Assembly: GCA_963747765.1 (NCBI GenBank)
Contig: CAVVGH010000007.1
Coordinates: 62,001-126,000, forward strand
Length of the DNA: 64,000 bases
Source: VRUE01 sp963747765
GTDB taxonomy: Bacteria > Actinomycetota > Thermoleophilia > Solirubrobacterales > 70-9
Reading direction: 5' to 3'
Shown: piece after piece, positions 52,599-61,674 of the stretch
Numbering within the stretch: the stretch's first letter is position 1
How the letters are laid out: every line of letters starts with the position of its first letter
Translations under genes and position numbers: made by a program
The notes under the pieces: generated by a model
Told to the model about the DNA's origin: nothing
What the model saw: only the letters and a program-made list of their open reading frames with translations
Database searches by the model: none

Positions 52599-53362
52599 CG
52601 CTGTTGCAGCACCTGGGCGGCGACGTAGCAGTAGTTGCGGCCCGGGTCCGGGTCGTTGTTCTTCCATTCCGTGGAGAGCAGGAAGCTTGCGGGGCTGGCC
52701 AACTGCCCGCCGTCGCCGCCAATCGGCTCGGCACTGACCGTGCCGCTCATCATGCCGTTGTTTGGCAGTTCCACCGAGACCGGAGCGTTCGATTCGCTGT
52801 AGAGGCGCTGGTTGGAGGACGCGCCTGCGGTTCCCTCGCCCTGAAAGGTGGTGACGTCCAGCACGCTGCGGCCGCCGTTGCCCGCCGGCGCCAGGCTGAG
52901 GGTCTGGGTGTCGGTATTGCAGGTGACGGTGAGGGTGCCGACGCCGCTCAGCTGGCCCGTGGCGGTGTCGTGGCCCGCGGCGTTGACCGATCCGAGCCAG
53001 TTGATCGTCAGCGAGATTGCAATCTGCGGCCCGGGGGCACCGGGCGGTCCGGTCGGGCCCGGAGGGCCCGCGGGCCCGATGCGAACGGCTTGCCGCCTTG
53101 CCCGCTTGTGGCCGTGGCGGCGCCTGTGCGCGTGCTTGGCCTTCTGCCGGTTGCGGAGACCGATGCGCTGGCCGGCCGCTCGACGATCGGCCCGTCCCCC
53201 CGGCGCCGTCCGCAGACTGCGCATTGCGGTTGTCTGGGGCCGGGGCGCGGTCGTCGCGGCGCCACCGGGCAGGCCCAGCACGATGCCGCCGAGGAGGGCG
53301 GAGAGGACGGCCGCCAGCGCAATCGACATGCGGGGGTGGCGGCGTGGCGGACGATCGAGCAT
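52595..53362 (-). CDS. Secreted protein with short collagen-like tract
   Basis: 255 residues. Signal helix (MSIALAAVLSALLGGIVLG; start may be at the second Met), a basic linker (KHAHRRRHGHKRARR), a Gly-X-Y tract at 96-112 (GPAGPPGPTGPPGAPGP), then a beta-rich C-terminal domain with one Cys pair (VTCNTD and YCYVAA). Collagen-like tracts can form triple helices and so trimerise the beta domain outside the cell. Overlaps the SCP2-like gene. Confidence 0.65.
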   Translation of the reverse strand: MLDRPPRRHPRMSIALAAVLSALLGGIVLGLPGGAATTAPRPQTTAMRSLRTAPGGRADRRAAGQRIGLRNRQKAKHAHRRRHGHKRARRQAVRIGPAGPPGPTGPPGAPGPQIAISLTINWLGSVNAAGHDTATGQLSGVGTLTVTCNTDTQTLSLAPAGNGGRSVLDVTTFQGEGTAGASSNQRLYSESNAPVSVELPNNGMMSGTVSAEPIGGDGGQLASPASFLLSTEWKNNDPDPGRNYCYVAAQVLQQR

Positions 53363-53366
53363 GAGG

Positions 53367-53969
53367 TCAGCCTTCTCCCGTCACCACAACGCCGTTGACA
53401 TAGCAGCGTGGCCCGTAGGCGTCGGCAAAGGACCAGTGCCAGGAGAGGCGGAAGGTTGCCGGGGCCGGCACCGATGCGGGCGCGCCATCTTCGAAATGCC
53501 CACGCGTGCTGATCACCCCTTGCATCTGGCCCTCGGCGGTGGGCTCGGTGCCGTTGACCTCGTTGAGACCGAGATTGAAATCCGGCCCGTAGAAGGCGGA
53601 ACGCCGTGCCGCAGCGCGGACCGCCGTTTCATTGCGGCGCATGATCGTGGCCCACATCTCGGTGTCGACGTTCGGGTCGTAGGGATGGAAGCGCACCCAC
53701 TGCGTGTCCAGGTTGCACTTCACTTCGCCGCTGCCGATGCCGGGGACCTCGAAGCTCGAGGTGTCGTGGCCGGCGTAGGCGCCGTTCTGCCAGTCGACCG
53801 CGATGCTCTGCGCTCGCGGCCCTGGCCCGGCGGGGCCCTGGGGCCCGGCGGGACCCTGGGGCCCTGTGAGACTTTCGGGCTGAGCGCTCGAGGCGACGGC
53901 GACTGCCGCCAGCAGCACGGTTGCCGTTGTGGCCAGGAGCAGCGTCGCGCGAGGACCGGCCGAGCTCAC
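53367..53969 (-). CDS. Second secreted protein with collagen-like tract
   Basis: 200 residues. Signal (ATLLLATTATVLLAAVAVASS), Gly-X-Y tract at 36-51 (GPQGPAGPQGPAGPGP), then a beta-rich domain with VKCNLD and PRCYVNG. It shares plan and C-terminal Cys spacing with the gene after it, so the two are probably paralogues. GTG 53969 overlaps the PstS-like gene stop as GTGA; the stop is 4 bases before the next start. Confidence 0.65.
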   Translation of the reverse strand: MSSAGPRATLLLATTATVLLAAVAVASSAQPESLTGPQGPAGPQGPAGPGPRAQSIAVDWQNGAYAGHDTSSFEVPGIGSGEVKCNLDTQWVRFHPYDPNVDTEMWATIMRRNETAVRAAARRSAFYGPDFNLGLNEVNGTEPTAEGQMQGVISTRGHFEDGAPASVPAPATFRLSWHWSFADAYGPRCYVNGVVVTGEG

Positions 53970-55474
53970 GGCGAGCTCCCCGCACCGGTGCCCGGCGATG
54001 CCGTGGCGCTGGAGCCGACTCCCGGTACCCCGCTGGGCGCGGGAAGTTCTTGGGGTGTGTTGGGCGGCGCGCCGCCGGGGCCTGTGCTGGGTATGCCTTC
54101 CGGGCTTTCGGAGGGAGTGCTCTCCGGCGGCTGCACACCGATCTCCAGCAGGTCGGCGTTGCGCTGCTGGGTGGTGATCGGCACCAGACCCGCCTTGGTG
54201 GCGAGCCGCTGTGCGTTGCCGATCAGGTAGACCAGGTATTCGCGCACGACCGCCCGCGCGAGCGCCTGTCGCGTGGTGTAGGCGACGAGTTGCTGCGCGA
54301 ACGGGTAGTGGCCGCTGCTCACCGTCTGCGCGGACGGAAACACGCAGTTCGGTTCCTGCGGAGAGGAGCTCGACGGGTCGGGGGCCCAGATCTCGACCGG
54401 CCGCAACTGCTCCTCCCATTGCTCGTAGAAGGTGAACCTCACGAAGCCGACCACCCCTGGAGTGCGCGCCTTGGCGAGCAGGCGCCCGGTCAGCCGCGAG
54501 ATCCGCGGGGCGAGCCGGGCGTCGAAGCGAGCGGCGGCGTGCTGCGCGGCGGCCCGCTTGGCGGCTGCGTCGATTTCGGCGTTGTGGCGCCTGAGTTGTT
54601 CGGCGTCGATCTGAACCTTGAGGCGGCGATTGCGCGCGTTGACGGCGGCGATTTGCTTCAGCACTCGGCGGTCTGCCCTGGCTTCTGCGGTTTCGATCAG
54701 TCGCTGGCGCTGAGCCGCCACCTTGGCGCGCAGCGCCGCGACGCGCTGGTCGGCGATTGCGCGGGCCCGCACGAGGCGTTGGCCGCCGACGATCTGCCGC
54801 CGGGTGGATTCGGCCCCGGGCGTCACGATGAAGTCGTTGCGCAGCTGCCCCCTGTTCATCCCTTCGGTGGATCCCAGCACGCGTCGGGCAAACAGTTCGT
54901 CGAGGACGGGTTCCGAAAGGCTGCCTGTGGCATGCAGCGGTATGTCGAAGAAGCCAAGCTGGTTCCAGTTGGTGAAGGGCGAGCCCGCGCGAAAGATGTC
55001 GCGCACCTGCCCCGTCGTGAGGCAGTCGCCGCCCACGTCGGCTTCGTTTTTGGTGGCGATCACCGCGGCATCCGCAGCGATCAGCAGCGGGCCGATCAGG
55101 TCGAGGTGATTGCGTTCGCAGGCCTTGGCTTCGGCGGTCCCGATCGTCTGCCCCGGTTCGACGATGTCCACCTTGCCCTTGCAGAGGTCGGCGAACCCCG
55201 CCTGGGGGCTGGTGGCCTCGAATTGGACCCGCTTCGCGCTCGCCGTTTGAAACGGCCCGTTTGCCAGGGGCGCGGCGGCATCCAGCGTGCTGCCCTCCGC
55301 CAGGACGGTGTCCGGCGGACGCACCTTGAGCGCCGCCGGGGTGGGCTCTTCGGTTGTGTTCAGCTCGGCGCCCCGCTCCGGCGGGGCGTTCTTTGTGCTC
55401 ACCCCGCAGCCGCCAAGCGTGGCGAGTGCCACGGCGGCGCAGAGCATCAGCTGGAATTTGCGCAAGCCGGTCAT
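53966..55474 (-). CDS. PstS-like substrate-binding lipoprotein with helical insertion
   Basis: 502 residues. Lipobox TLGGC (Cys23). The PstS-like ligand-binding fold is recognisable in GFADLCKGKVDIVEPGQTIG, CLTTGQVRDIFRAGSPFTNW and VVREYLVYLIG. Between about residues 235 and 335 lies a charged helical insertion (ADQRVAALRAKVAAQRQR, RRLKVQIDAEQLRRHN) able to form a coiled coil, not usual in PstS. The C-terminus is Pro/Ser/Gly-rich. There is no Pst transporter here, so it may have been co-opted as a surface or scaffold protein. Overlaps both neighbours by GTGA/ATGA. Confidence 0.7.
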   Translation of the reverse strand: MTGLRKFQLMLCAAVALATLGGCGVSTKNAPPERGAELNTTEEPTPAALKVRPPDTVLAEGSTLDAAAPLANGPFQTASAKRVQFEATSPQAGFADLCKGKVDIVEPGQTIGTAEAKACERNHLDLIGPLLIAADAAVIATKNEADVGGDCLTTGQVRDIFRAGSPFTNWNQLGFFDIPLHATGSLSEPVLDELFARRVLGSTEGMNRGQLRNDFIVTPGAESTRRQIVGGQRLVRARAIADQRVAALRAKVAAQRQRLIETAEARADRRVLKQIAAVNARNRRLKVQIDAEQLRRHNAEIDAAAKRAAAQHAAARFDARLAPRISRLTGRLLAKARTPGVVGFVRFTFYEQWEEQLRPVEIWAPDPSSSSPQEPNCVFPSAQTVSSGHYPFAQQLVAYTTRQALARAVVREYLVYLIGNAQRLATKAGLVPITTQQRNADLLEIGVQPPESTPSESPEGIPSTGPGGAPPNTPQELPAPSGVPGVGSSATASPGTGAGSSP

Positions 55475-56778
55475 CGTGTGCTCGGGGAGGTCGTGGGAGC
55501 GCTGCCGGCGGACGAGGGATAGGTCAACTCGGGAGGAAGCCTGACGACTTCGAAGTCATCGAGCCGCAGCGACTGGATCTCGTTGCCCCGCAGCAGTGGC
55601 ACCCCCTGACCGTGAACCCCCTGCAGCGCGGGGGGCAGCTCCTGGCCGTTTCCGTAGATCAGCTTGCCCGAGGAGTTTCGAAGCGGCCTCTGCCAGTCGT
55701 AGTTGACCTGGGCGTAGAAGGTGGGAACGCGTGCCCGATCCACGACGATCGCTCCGTAGAGCTTCAGCGCTCGCACGATGGCGCGTGCGGCCCGCGCGTC
55801 GATGCCGGTGGAGAGTCGTCGCTTCAACCGGACGCCCGGACGGAGGCGAATGCGCGCTCCCTCCGGCAGCGAGCCTTCGCGCCCGACGCCGTCGGTGGTC
55901 GAGGCCGGCTGCACATATTTGCTGCGAGCGGGTCCGGGGACGGAGATCGCCAGAGCGTGTTCGATCCGACCGGATTCGATCTCTGCCGGCGCGATCACGC
56001 CGGCGAACAGCGGCAGCCCGGAGCCTCGAGCGGACGCGGCGCCCGGGGCGAGGAAGCCGGGGCCGTTGAGATCCCACTTCCGCATGAACTGGTAGGAGAC
56101 GGCGCCGCCGGTGACGCTGCGGCGGGCGCGCCACATGTCGTACGCGGTGCCGCCCGCGCGGTCGAAGACTGTGAACCAGCCGTCGTACTGTGGCAGCGGC
56201 CCGGCGCCCGGCGGGATGTTGAGCGTGGTCACGCTCCTGCCGTCCCCGCAGTAGGCGGGCTGCTGGCGGCAGACCACTTCCGTGGGCACGCCTTCGGTGC
56301 TTTCCACGATCGCATCGCTCCAGCGCCGGGAGTTGATGAACGGCCCGGCGTTGATCGTCCGGGTGACGACGCGAAGACCCGAGCTGCCCAGGTATTCGAT
56401 GTCCTGCCGCTGCTTGGCCAGCGCGATAAGGCGGCGAGACCGTGGGTCCCGTGGAAGCCCGTTGACGCGCGTGTTCCAGGGACTGTCCGCCGCGAAGGGG
56501 CGCGACGGCGTCCCGGCTGGTTCGATTCCCGATTCCAGCGAGGAGGTGGTGCCCGCTCCCACCGCGCCCGGGACGGTGCCCGTTTCGGAGGTGGTGGTGG
56601 CGCCGGTGGCGCCTGTGCTGCCGCTGGTCGTTCGTTCGCCGTTGGACTTGGAGGAGGTGGACCCGCTCGAGCACCCGGCAAGCGCCAGGCCAAGGGCTGC
56701 GACGAGCACGACGGCCGGCAAGCGGCCACCGGTCATCGGGTGCGTGCCGAGCACGCGGGCTCTGCGCCGGGCGCTCAC
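55471..56778 (-). CDS. Lipoprotein of unknown function
   Basis: 435 residues. Lipobox LALAGC (Cys36 from GTG 56778, Cys22 from ATG 56736), then a Ser/Thr/Gly-rich linker of about 60 residues and a globular region with FAADSPWNTRV, YDGWFTVFDRAGGTAYDM and LQSLRLDDFEVV. The part around PWNT and WFTVFD is reminiscent of secreted carbohydrate-active proteins but not assigned. GTG 56778 overlaps the preceding gene as GTGA; RBS is weak. Confidence 0.6.
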   Translation of the reverse strand: MSARRRARVLGTHPMTGGRLPAVVLVAALGLALAGCSSGSTSSKSNGERTTSGSTGATGATTTSETGTVPGAVGAGTTSSLESGIEPAGTPSRPFAADSPWNTRVNGLPRDPRSRRLIALAKQRQDIEYLGSSGLRVVTRTINAGPFINSRRWSDAIVESTEGVPTEVVCRQQPAYCGDGRSVTTLNIPPGAGPLPQYDGWFTVFDRAGGTAYDMWRARRSVTGGAVSYQFMRKWDLNGPGFLAPGAASARGSGLPLFAGVIAPAEIESGRIEHALAISVPGPARSKYVQPASTTDGVGREGSLPEGARIRLRPGVRLKRRLSTGIDARAARAIVRALKLYGAIVVDRARVPTFYAQVNYDWQRPLRNSSGKLIYGNGQELPPALQGVHGQGVPLLRGNEIQSLRLDDFEVVRLPPELTYPSSAGSAPTTSPSTR

Positions 56779-59156
56779 TTGGCCTTCGACTCGCCGTCTG
56801 CCGGCTTTGTCTTTGACGAGGCTTTGCGGCCCCCAGATTTATTTGCCGTCGACCCCTGGCGTTTGCGCTTGGGCGGCGGCGCGAGGTTCGGCTGCGACTG
56901 GGCGGCCTCGCGTGCCACCGCCTCGGCGGCGCTGCCTACGGCGGTGATCAGCTCATGCAGCCGGTGGTTCAGCTCTTCGACCTGGTGATGGCGCGCCTGG
57001 ATCGTCTCTGTGACCTCGATCAGTCCGTCGGCCAACTCCGACAGCCGTCGGATTCGCTCGGCTGCAAAGTCGTCTATTTGCCGGCGCGAGGTGGTCAGGT
57101 AGTCGGTCGAGAGCCTCGTCGCTTCGTCGATCATGCGATCGGCTCGTCGTTCGGCGTCGATCAGGATGTCGGTGGCCCGCCGTGTGGCGACGCCCTCGAC
57201 CTCGTCCACGAGATCGGTTGCGGCGGTCTCGGCCGTGGTCACGATCACCTCGATCTGCCGCGCGACGGCCGCGCTGAGTGCGCCCATCGAGTCCATGTCC
57301 TCCACCGACGCCTCGAAGTCAGGTTCGCTCATTGGCTCGGCACTCCCGGCGTCGAGTAGGAGGTCGGCGCTTCCGGCGCGGTCGTCGTAGGAGAGGAGCT
57401 CGACACGCCCGGTGTCGTTGCTGCTGCTGCTGCTGCTGGCTGTTTCACCGGCACCTGCCGTCGCCGGCTGGATCAGGCTGCCGCTGGCCGTCGCTGTGGC
57501 GGTGCGGGGAGGAACGCGCACCAGCACGTAGCGCGACGTGTGGAACACGACGGGGAGGCTGGGATCCATGCCGTTTGCGGCGTCCGGATAGCGCTGGCGG
57601 AGGAGGTCGTTTTTGGCCTGGGTGGAGATCAGCATGTAAGACACGCGGCCATTGGGATGCTCGCTCACCGATTTCCACGTGGCGTCTCCGCGCTGCACGC
57701 GGTCGAGGAACAGCTGTGGGCGGCCGCTGAGGAGGATCACCGCGTAGGTCTGGGAGTTGTCGGTGAGGATCGCGTGCTGCTTGGTGACGGTGCGGTTGAT
57801 GAAGGACGACGTCTGCAGCTCGGGCGCGATGCCGACCTTGTAACCCCCGATCGAAGTGGTGCCCTCCTGGTCGGCCCCGGTCTTCAGGGCGCGCACGAAG
57901 GCCTGCTCCTGGTTTTGGAATGGATAGGTCTGCATGCGGCTCCAGGAGAGCGGCACAGCAGCGGCGAGCAACGCCAGCGTCGCGAGCCAGACCAGGGTCC
58001 GCGCGCCGTTGGCTGAGCGGTAGATCCAGGCGGCGCCGATCAGGGAGGTGAGGGCGATCGTCAGGCCATTGCTCAGGGTCAGCACGCCGATGCGATTTTC
58101 GATCAGGGCATCGGCCCCGATCACGGCGATCGCCAGTGCGATCAGGCCGGCTATCCACAGCGACGCCTCATCGCGCTGGGCGAAGTAGAGCAGCATGAGA
58201 ACCGGCAGCACCGCAAACGCCAGTGGCGCGGCGCTCGACACGATCTCCCCCAGATGGCTGATCACGAGATGCAGCGACGCGGCGCCGCCGCTTGCCAGCT
58301 GATCGGAGTTGATCGCCAGCGAGGTGCTCCGGTCGGTGATCCAGTTGAAGGGCGAGCCGACGATCAGCTCGTTGAAGAGCGTCCACAACACGAGCGCGTA
58401 GGCGAACGGCGCGGCGAAGACGATTGCCGTGCCCTCGACCTCAGCCTGACTGGCGCGCCAGCGGATCAGCGTGGCGGTGACCATCAGGGTCAGCGGCAGT
58501 GCCCAGACGATGAACTCGTAGCGCGCGAGAACGCAGATCGCCAGCGACAGGCCCGCCAGGATCAGAAAGCGCGTCGAGCCCGTCACCAGCCATGACAGCA
58601 GCGCATACAGCGTGGCGGCCAGGAAGAACAGGTACACCATGTCGGCCTGGCCGTTGGAGGCATAGAAGACGAACAGCGGGTTGGCGCCGAAGGCAAGCAG
58701 CAGCAGGTAGCGCATCGCAGCCGGCATCTCGCAGTGCGCGAGCAGGCGGTTGACCAGGACCAGCACGCCCGCCGCGAAGATCGCGCTGCTCAGGGGCAGG
58801 CCCACCAGTGAGGTGGCGACCGGCTTGATCAGGGTCACCGGCAGCAGCAGGAGCGTTGGAATCGGAGCGAGGTCGAAGCCGATCACGGCGAGCTTCGGCG
58901 GCGTGTCGTGCCAGACGAGGAAGGCGCGCGTGAAACGGTCCAGCGCTTCGAATGGGACCACGTGCTGAGCGGTGATCACGTGGAAGCCCAGGATCGCGTA
59001 GGCGGCTCCGAAGAGCAGGAAGATCGCCAGCGACTCCAGGTGCTGGCCGCGCGCGCTGCGCGGGCTCGCGGGTGGGTGCAGGCGCTCGCTCGCCCTGATC
59101 GGCGCCGGTGCGGGGGCCGCGGCTTCGGTGGGTTGTGGGACGGTCAGAGAGGGCAT
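56775..59156 (-). CDS. GT39-like multi-pass glycosyltransferase fused to helical tail
   Basis: 793 residues. About eleven helices from 43 to 480 with an acidic first loop (PFEALDRFTRAFL), like dolichol- or polyprenol-dependent PMT/ArnT transferases. A large outside loop follows (SEHPNGRVSYMLI). From about 620 to 748 the protein is a cytoplasmic-type helix rich in Ala, Arg and Glu (RRATDILIDAERRADRM, RRLSELADGLIEV), then a basic Lys/Arg tail. Such a coupled coiled coil is not usual for this family. Product probably anchors a sugar outside the membrane; the helix may localise the enzyme. Confidence 0.65.
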   Translation of the reverse strand: MPSLTVPQPTEAAAPAPAPIRASERLHPPASPRSARGQHLESLAIFLLFGAAYAILGFHVITAQHVVPFEALDRFTRAFLVWHDTPPKLAVIGFDLAPIPTLLLLPVTLIKPVATSLVGLPLSSAIFAAGVLVLVNRLLAHCEMPAAMRYLLLLAFGANPLFVFYASNGQADMVYLFFLAATLYALLSWLVTGSTRFLILAGLSLAICVLARYEFIVWALPLTLMVTATLIRWRASQAEVEGTAIVFAAPFAYALVLWTLFNELIVGSPFNWITDRSTSLAINSDQLASGGAASLHLVISHLGEIVSSAAPLAFAVLPVLMLLYFAQRDEASLWIAGLIALAIAVIGADALIENRIGVLTLSNGLTIALTSLIGAAWIYRSANGARTLVWLATLALLAAAVPLSWSRMQTYPFQNQEQAFVRALKTGADQEGTTSIGGYKVGIAPELQTSSFINRTVTKQHAILTDNSQTYAVILLSGRPQLFLDRVQRGDATWKSVSEHPNGRVSYMLISTQAKNDLLRQRYPDAANGMDPSLPVVFHTSRYVLVRVPPRTATATASGSLIQPATAGAGETASSSSSSNDTGRVELLSYDDRAGSADLLLDAGSAEPMSEPDFEASVEDMDSMGALSAAVARQIEVIVTTAETAATDLVDEVEGVATRRATDILIDAERRADRMIDEATRLSTDYLTTSRRQIDDFAAERIRRLSELADGLIEVTETIQARHHQVEELNHRLHELITAVGSAAEAVAREAAQSQPNLAPPPKRKRQGSTANKSGGRKASSKTKPADGESKAK

Positions 59157-59179
59157 GGGTTGCAGGTGAGAGGCGCGGG

Positions 59180-61408
59180 TCAGGCGGGCGTGTCCAGCCC
59201 GTGCTGGGTCTTCTCCCAGTAGAAGGGATTGGTGAACAGCTGGATCAGCCCCTTCCAAGCGCCAATTGACATTAGGCCCCAATAGATCGGGGTGAGCAGC
59301 GCGTACTTGATCAGGTCGAAGTAACTGCGCTGCATCAGTCCGGCGAGGTTCAGATAGAGGAAGACGAAGTTTCCGACGAACAGCTGGAGGGCCGCCAGGT
59401 AGAAGATGAAGCTCGGGAACATCTGCTGGATCAGCCCGGCGTGGGTGAGGAAGAAGACCGTGGTCAGGAACCAGAAGAGCGGGTTGAGCAGGAAGACGAC
59501 AAAGCTGCCGCCGACCATCAGCTGGAAGGACATGAAGCTGCGCGGCCCGAGCTGGCGCAGCAGGCGCAGCGGGTGGCGCATGTGCACCAGCCAGGTCTGG
59601 ATGTAGCCCTTGATCCAGCGCGAGCGCTGGCGGATCCAGTTCGGGAGGTTGGAGTTGGCCTCCTCCAGCGTGGTGGAGTCGATGATCGCGGTTTGGTAGC
59701 CGGCCTTGTGGAGGCGAATCCCGAGGTCCGCGTCCTCGGTCACGTTGAACGGGTCCCAGCCGGCGAGCATCACGAGCCGCTCAGTTATGAAGTGGTTCGA
59801 GGTGCCGCCCAGCGGAATGGGCGCTTTTTCGGCATCGAGCCCGGGCAGCAGCAGGTCGAACCACAGCGAGTACTCGGCCGAGAACCAGCGGGTTAGCAGG
59901 TTCTGGTCCTGGTTGAAGTAGTTGAGCTTCGCCTGCACGCAGGTCACGCGCGGGTCCGCCTTCTGGAAGGCAAGTACGGCCCGCTTCAGCTGGTCGGGGT
60001 CCGGACGGTCCTCGGCGTCGTAGATGACGACGATCTCGCCCTCGGCCTGCAACAGTCCGTAGTTGCACGCCTTCGGCTTGGTCTTGGGCGCCGAGGGGGG
60101 GACGACGATCAGCTTGAAGTGCGGCGGCAATCCCAGCTCTTCGATCGCCACGATCGTCTCCAGGTCGTCCTCCTCGCACAGCAGGCGCACGTCCAGCTTG
60201 GTCTTCGGATAGTCGATGTCCTCGATGCCGGCAACCAGTCGCGGCACCACCTTCGCCTCCTTGTAGAGGGGAACGAGGATCGAGTACATGGGCAGCTCGC
60301 GCTCGTCGAGTGCCTCCACCTCCTCCGGGGTGATGTCGACCTCGTATTCGTGGCCCAGCGCGGAGTAGGTCAGCTTGAGCTTGTAGAGGAGGCTCAGCGT
60401 GTAGTAGACGCTCGATACGGCCATGAACGCGATCAGCGCCTCGATCGGGAACACGACCAGCGCCGCGACGAAGATGAACGCAACCGAGAACAGCACGGCG
60501 CGCTGGCCGCCCGACACGACGCGGTTGGCGCACTCGTCGGGGTACCGCTCGAGCAGCTCGAGCGTCGCGGTGTTGCTGTAGGCATCGCGGTGGGCGCGCT
60601 GCAGCAGCTCGTCGATTGCGTTCGGCTCGGCGAGGAAGATGCGCAGCTCGCGGTCGGTGTGCTCGCGCAGCGTGGCCAGCGCGTGCTCGTCGAGCAGGTC
60701 AGCGGTCGCCAGGTACAGCGTGCTCTCGTCGATCCCGATCGGCACGACGCGCAGCAGGCGCGACACCGGCTCGGGGATCTGCTCGAGTGGCAGCGCTTCG
60801 GGGTCGAGGCCGGAGAGCTCGACGCGCGGCACCTCGAGCTGGTCGGCGACGACGTCGAGAAGCTGCTGCTCTTCGACGATGCCGTCATGGACGAGCATCT
60901 CGCCCAGCCGGTCGCCGGTGCGCTCCTGGTCGGCCAGCCGTCGCTCGATTTGCTCCTGGGTGACGATCCCACGCATCACGAGCAGTTCGCCGAGCCGCAG
61001 TCGTGCGGGCCCTTCGGACGGTGGGCTGTCGTCGCCGGGCGCGTCCTCGCCGGTATCGGCACCGACCAGTACCCCGGTGCCGAAGGCGGCGTCGATCGCG
61101 CGGGCGATCTCCACCGCGTCGGCCACGACCCACCTGACCGTCCTGTCGATCAGCGCCGGGGTGGCACTCCGCGCGAGTTCGTCGAACGGCTCGGCGGTGA
61201 CGATCACGGCGCTCATGTCCGTGCAGGCGATCGGCAAGATGTGGAACTGGCGGCAAACTGCCTCGGAGAGCAAATCCGCGGCCTGGGGATCGATCGACTG
61301 CACCGGATCCGAGCTCTCCGGATGCGGTTCGAGGGCCACGTAGGGAAGGCCGGCCTGCCTGGCGCGCTGCCGAGCGAGCTGCTGCCCGCCTGTACCGGTG
61401 ACGTCCAT
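59180..61408 (-). CDS. GT2 polymer synthase with N-terminal MshEN/GspE-N region
   Basis: 742 residues. Residues 15-110 and 190-270 resemble the GspE/PilB N-terminal domain; between them, 138-190 holds two MshEN motifs (RLGELLVMRG...LADQ and RLGEMLVHDG...VADQ), the class known to bind c-di-GMP. After two helices (about 302-345) comes the GT2 catalytic domain: substrate-type SILVPLYKEA, DAED at 464-467, TED at 557-559, QRSRW at 594-598, then four helices. The layout (like NfrB but with the regulatory part first) suggests a processive polysaccharide synthase switched by c-di-GMP. Substrate unknown. Confidence 0.8.
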   Translation of the reverse strand: MDVTGTGGQQLARQRARQAGLPYVALEPHPESSDPVQSIDPQAADLLSEAVCRQFHILPIACTDMSAVIVTAEPFDELARSATPALIDRTVRWVVADAVEIARAIDAAFGTGVLVGADTGEDAPGDDSPPSEGPARLRLGELLVMRGIVTQEQIERRLADQERTGDRLGEMLVHDGIVEEQQLLDVVADQLEVPRVELSGLDPEALPLEQIPEPVSRLLRVVPIGIDESTLYLATADLLDEHALATLREHTDRELRIFLAEPNAIDELLQRAHRDAYSNTATLELLERYPDECANRVVSGGQRAVLFSVAFIFVAALVVFPIEALIAFMAVSSVYYTLSLLYKLKLTYSALGHEYEVDITPEEVEALDERELPMYSILVPLYKEAKVVPRLVAGIEDIDYPKTKLDVRLLCEEDDLETIVAIEELGLPPHFKLIVVPPSAPKTKPKACNYGLLQAEGEIVVIYDAEDRPDPDQLKRAVLAFQKADPRVTCVQAKLNYFNQDQNLLTRWFSAEYSLWFDLLLPGLDAEKAPIPLGGTSNHFITERLVMLAGWDPFNVTEDADLGIRLHKAGYQTAIIDSTTLEEANSNLPNWIRQRSRWIKGYIQTWLVHMRHPLRLLRQLGPRSFMSFQLMVGGSFVVFLLNPLFWFLTTVFFLTHAGLIQQMFPSFIFYLAALQLFVGNFVFLYLNLAGLMQRSYFDLIKYALLTPIYWGLMSIGAWKGLIQLFTNPFYWEKTQHGLDTPA

Positions 61409-61413
61409 CGGCC

Positions 61414-61671
61414 CTAATCCCTCCCTGCGCCTGTGCGCTCAGCGGTCTCCTGCGCCTCGGGCTCGAGGGCCGGGGACTGCTGGCCCTCGAGCGGCTCTGC
61501 GGGGCGCGCGGGCGTTGGCTTGCGATCCATGAGGGTGAGCAGCACGTAGGAGACCACCATCACGATCAAGGGCGCAATCAGGAAGCTGACGAAGAAGGCC
61601 GCGAAGGCGGCCAGCACGATGACGACCCCGAGCAGAGTCGCCAGCGAGCGTGTGAAACCACTGCCGTTCAT
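61414..61671 (-). CDS. Small membrane protein of polymer cluster
   Basis: 85 residues: hydrophobic stretch (LATLLGVVIVLAAFAAFFVSFLIAPL, about two helices) followed by a Pro/Glu-rich cytoplasmic tail (RKPTPARPAEPLEG). Lies 5 bases upstream of the GT2 gene and 3 bases after the Pro-rich gene, so co-translated. Possibly a small partner like the membrane partner of cellulose-type synthases. Confidence 0.6.
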   Translation of the reverse strand: MNGSGFTRSLATLLGVVIVLAAFAAFFVSFLIAPLIVMVVSYVLLTLMDRKPTPARPAEPLEGQQSPALEPEAQETAERTGAGRD

Positions 61672-61674
61672 CGC

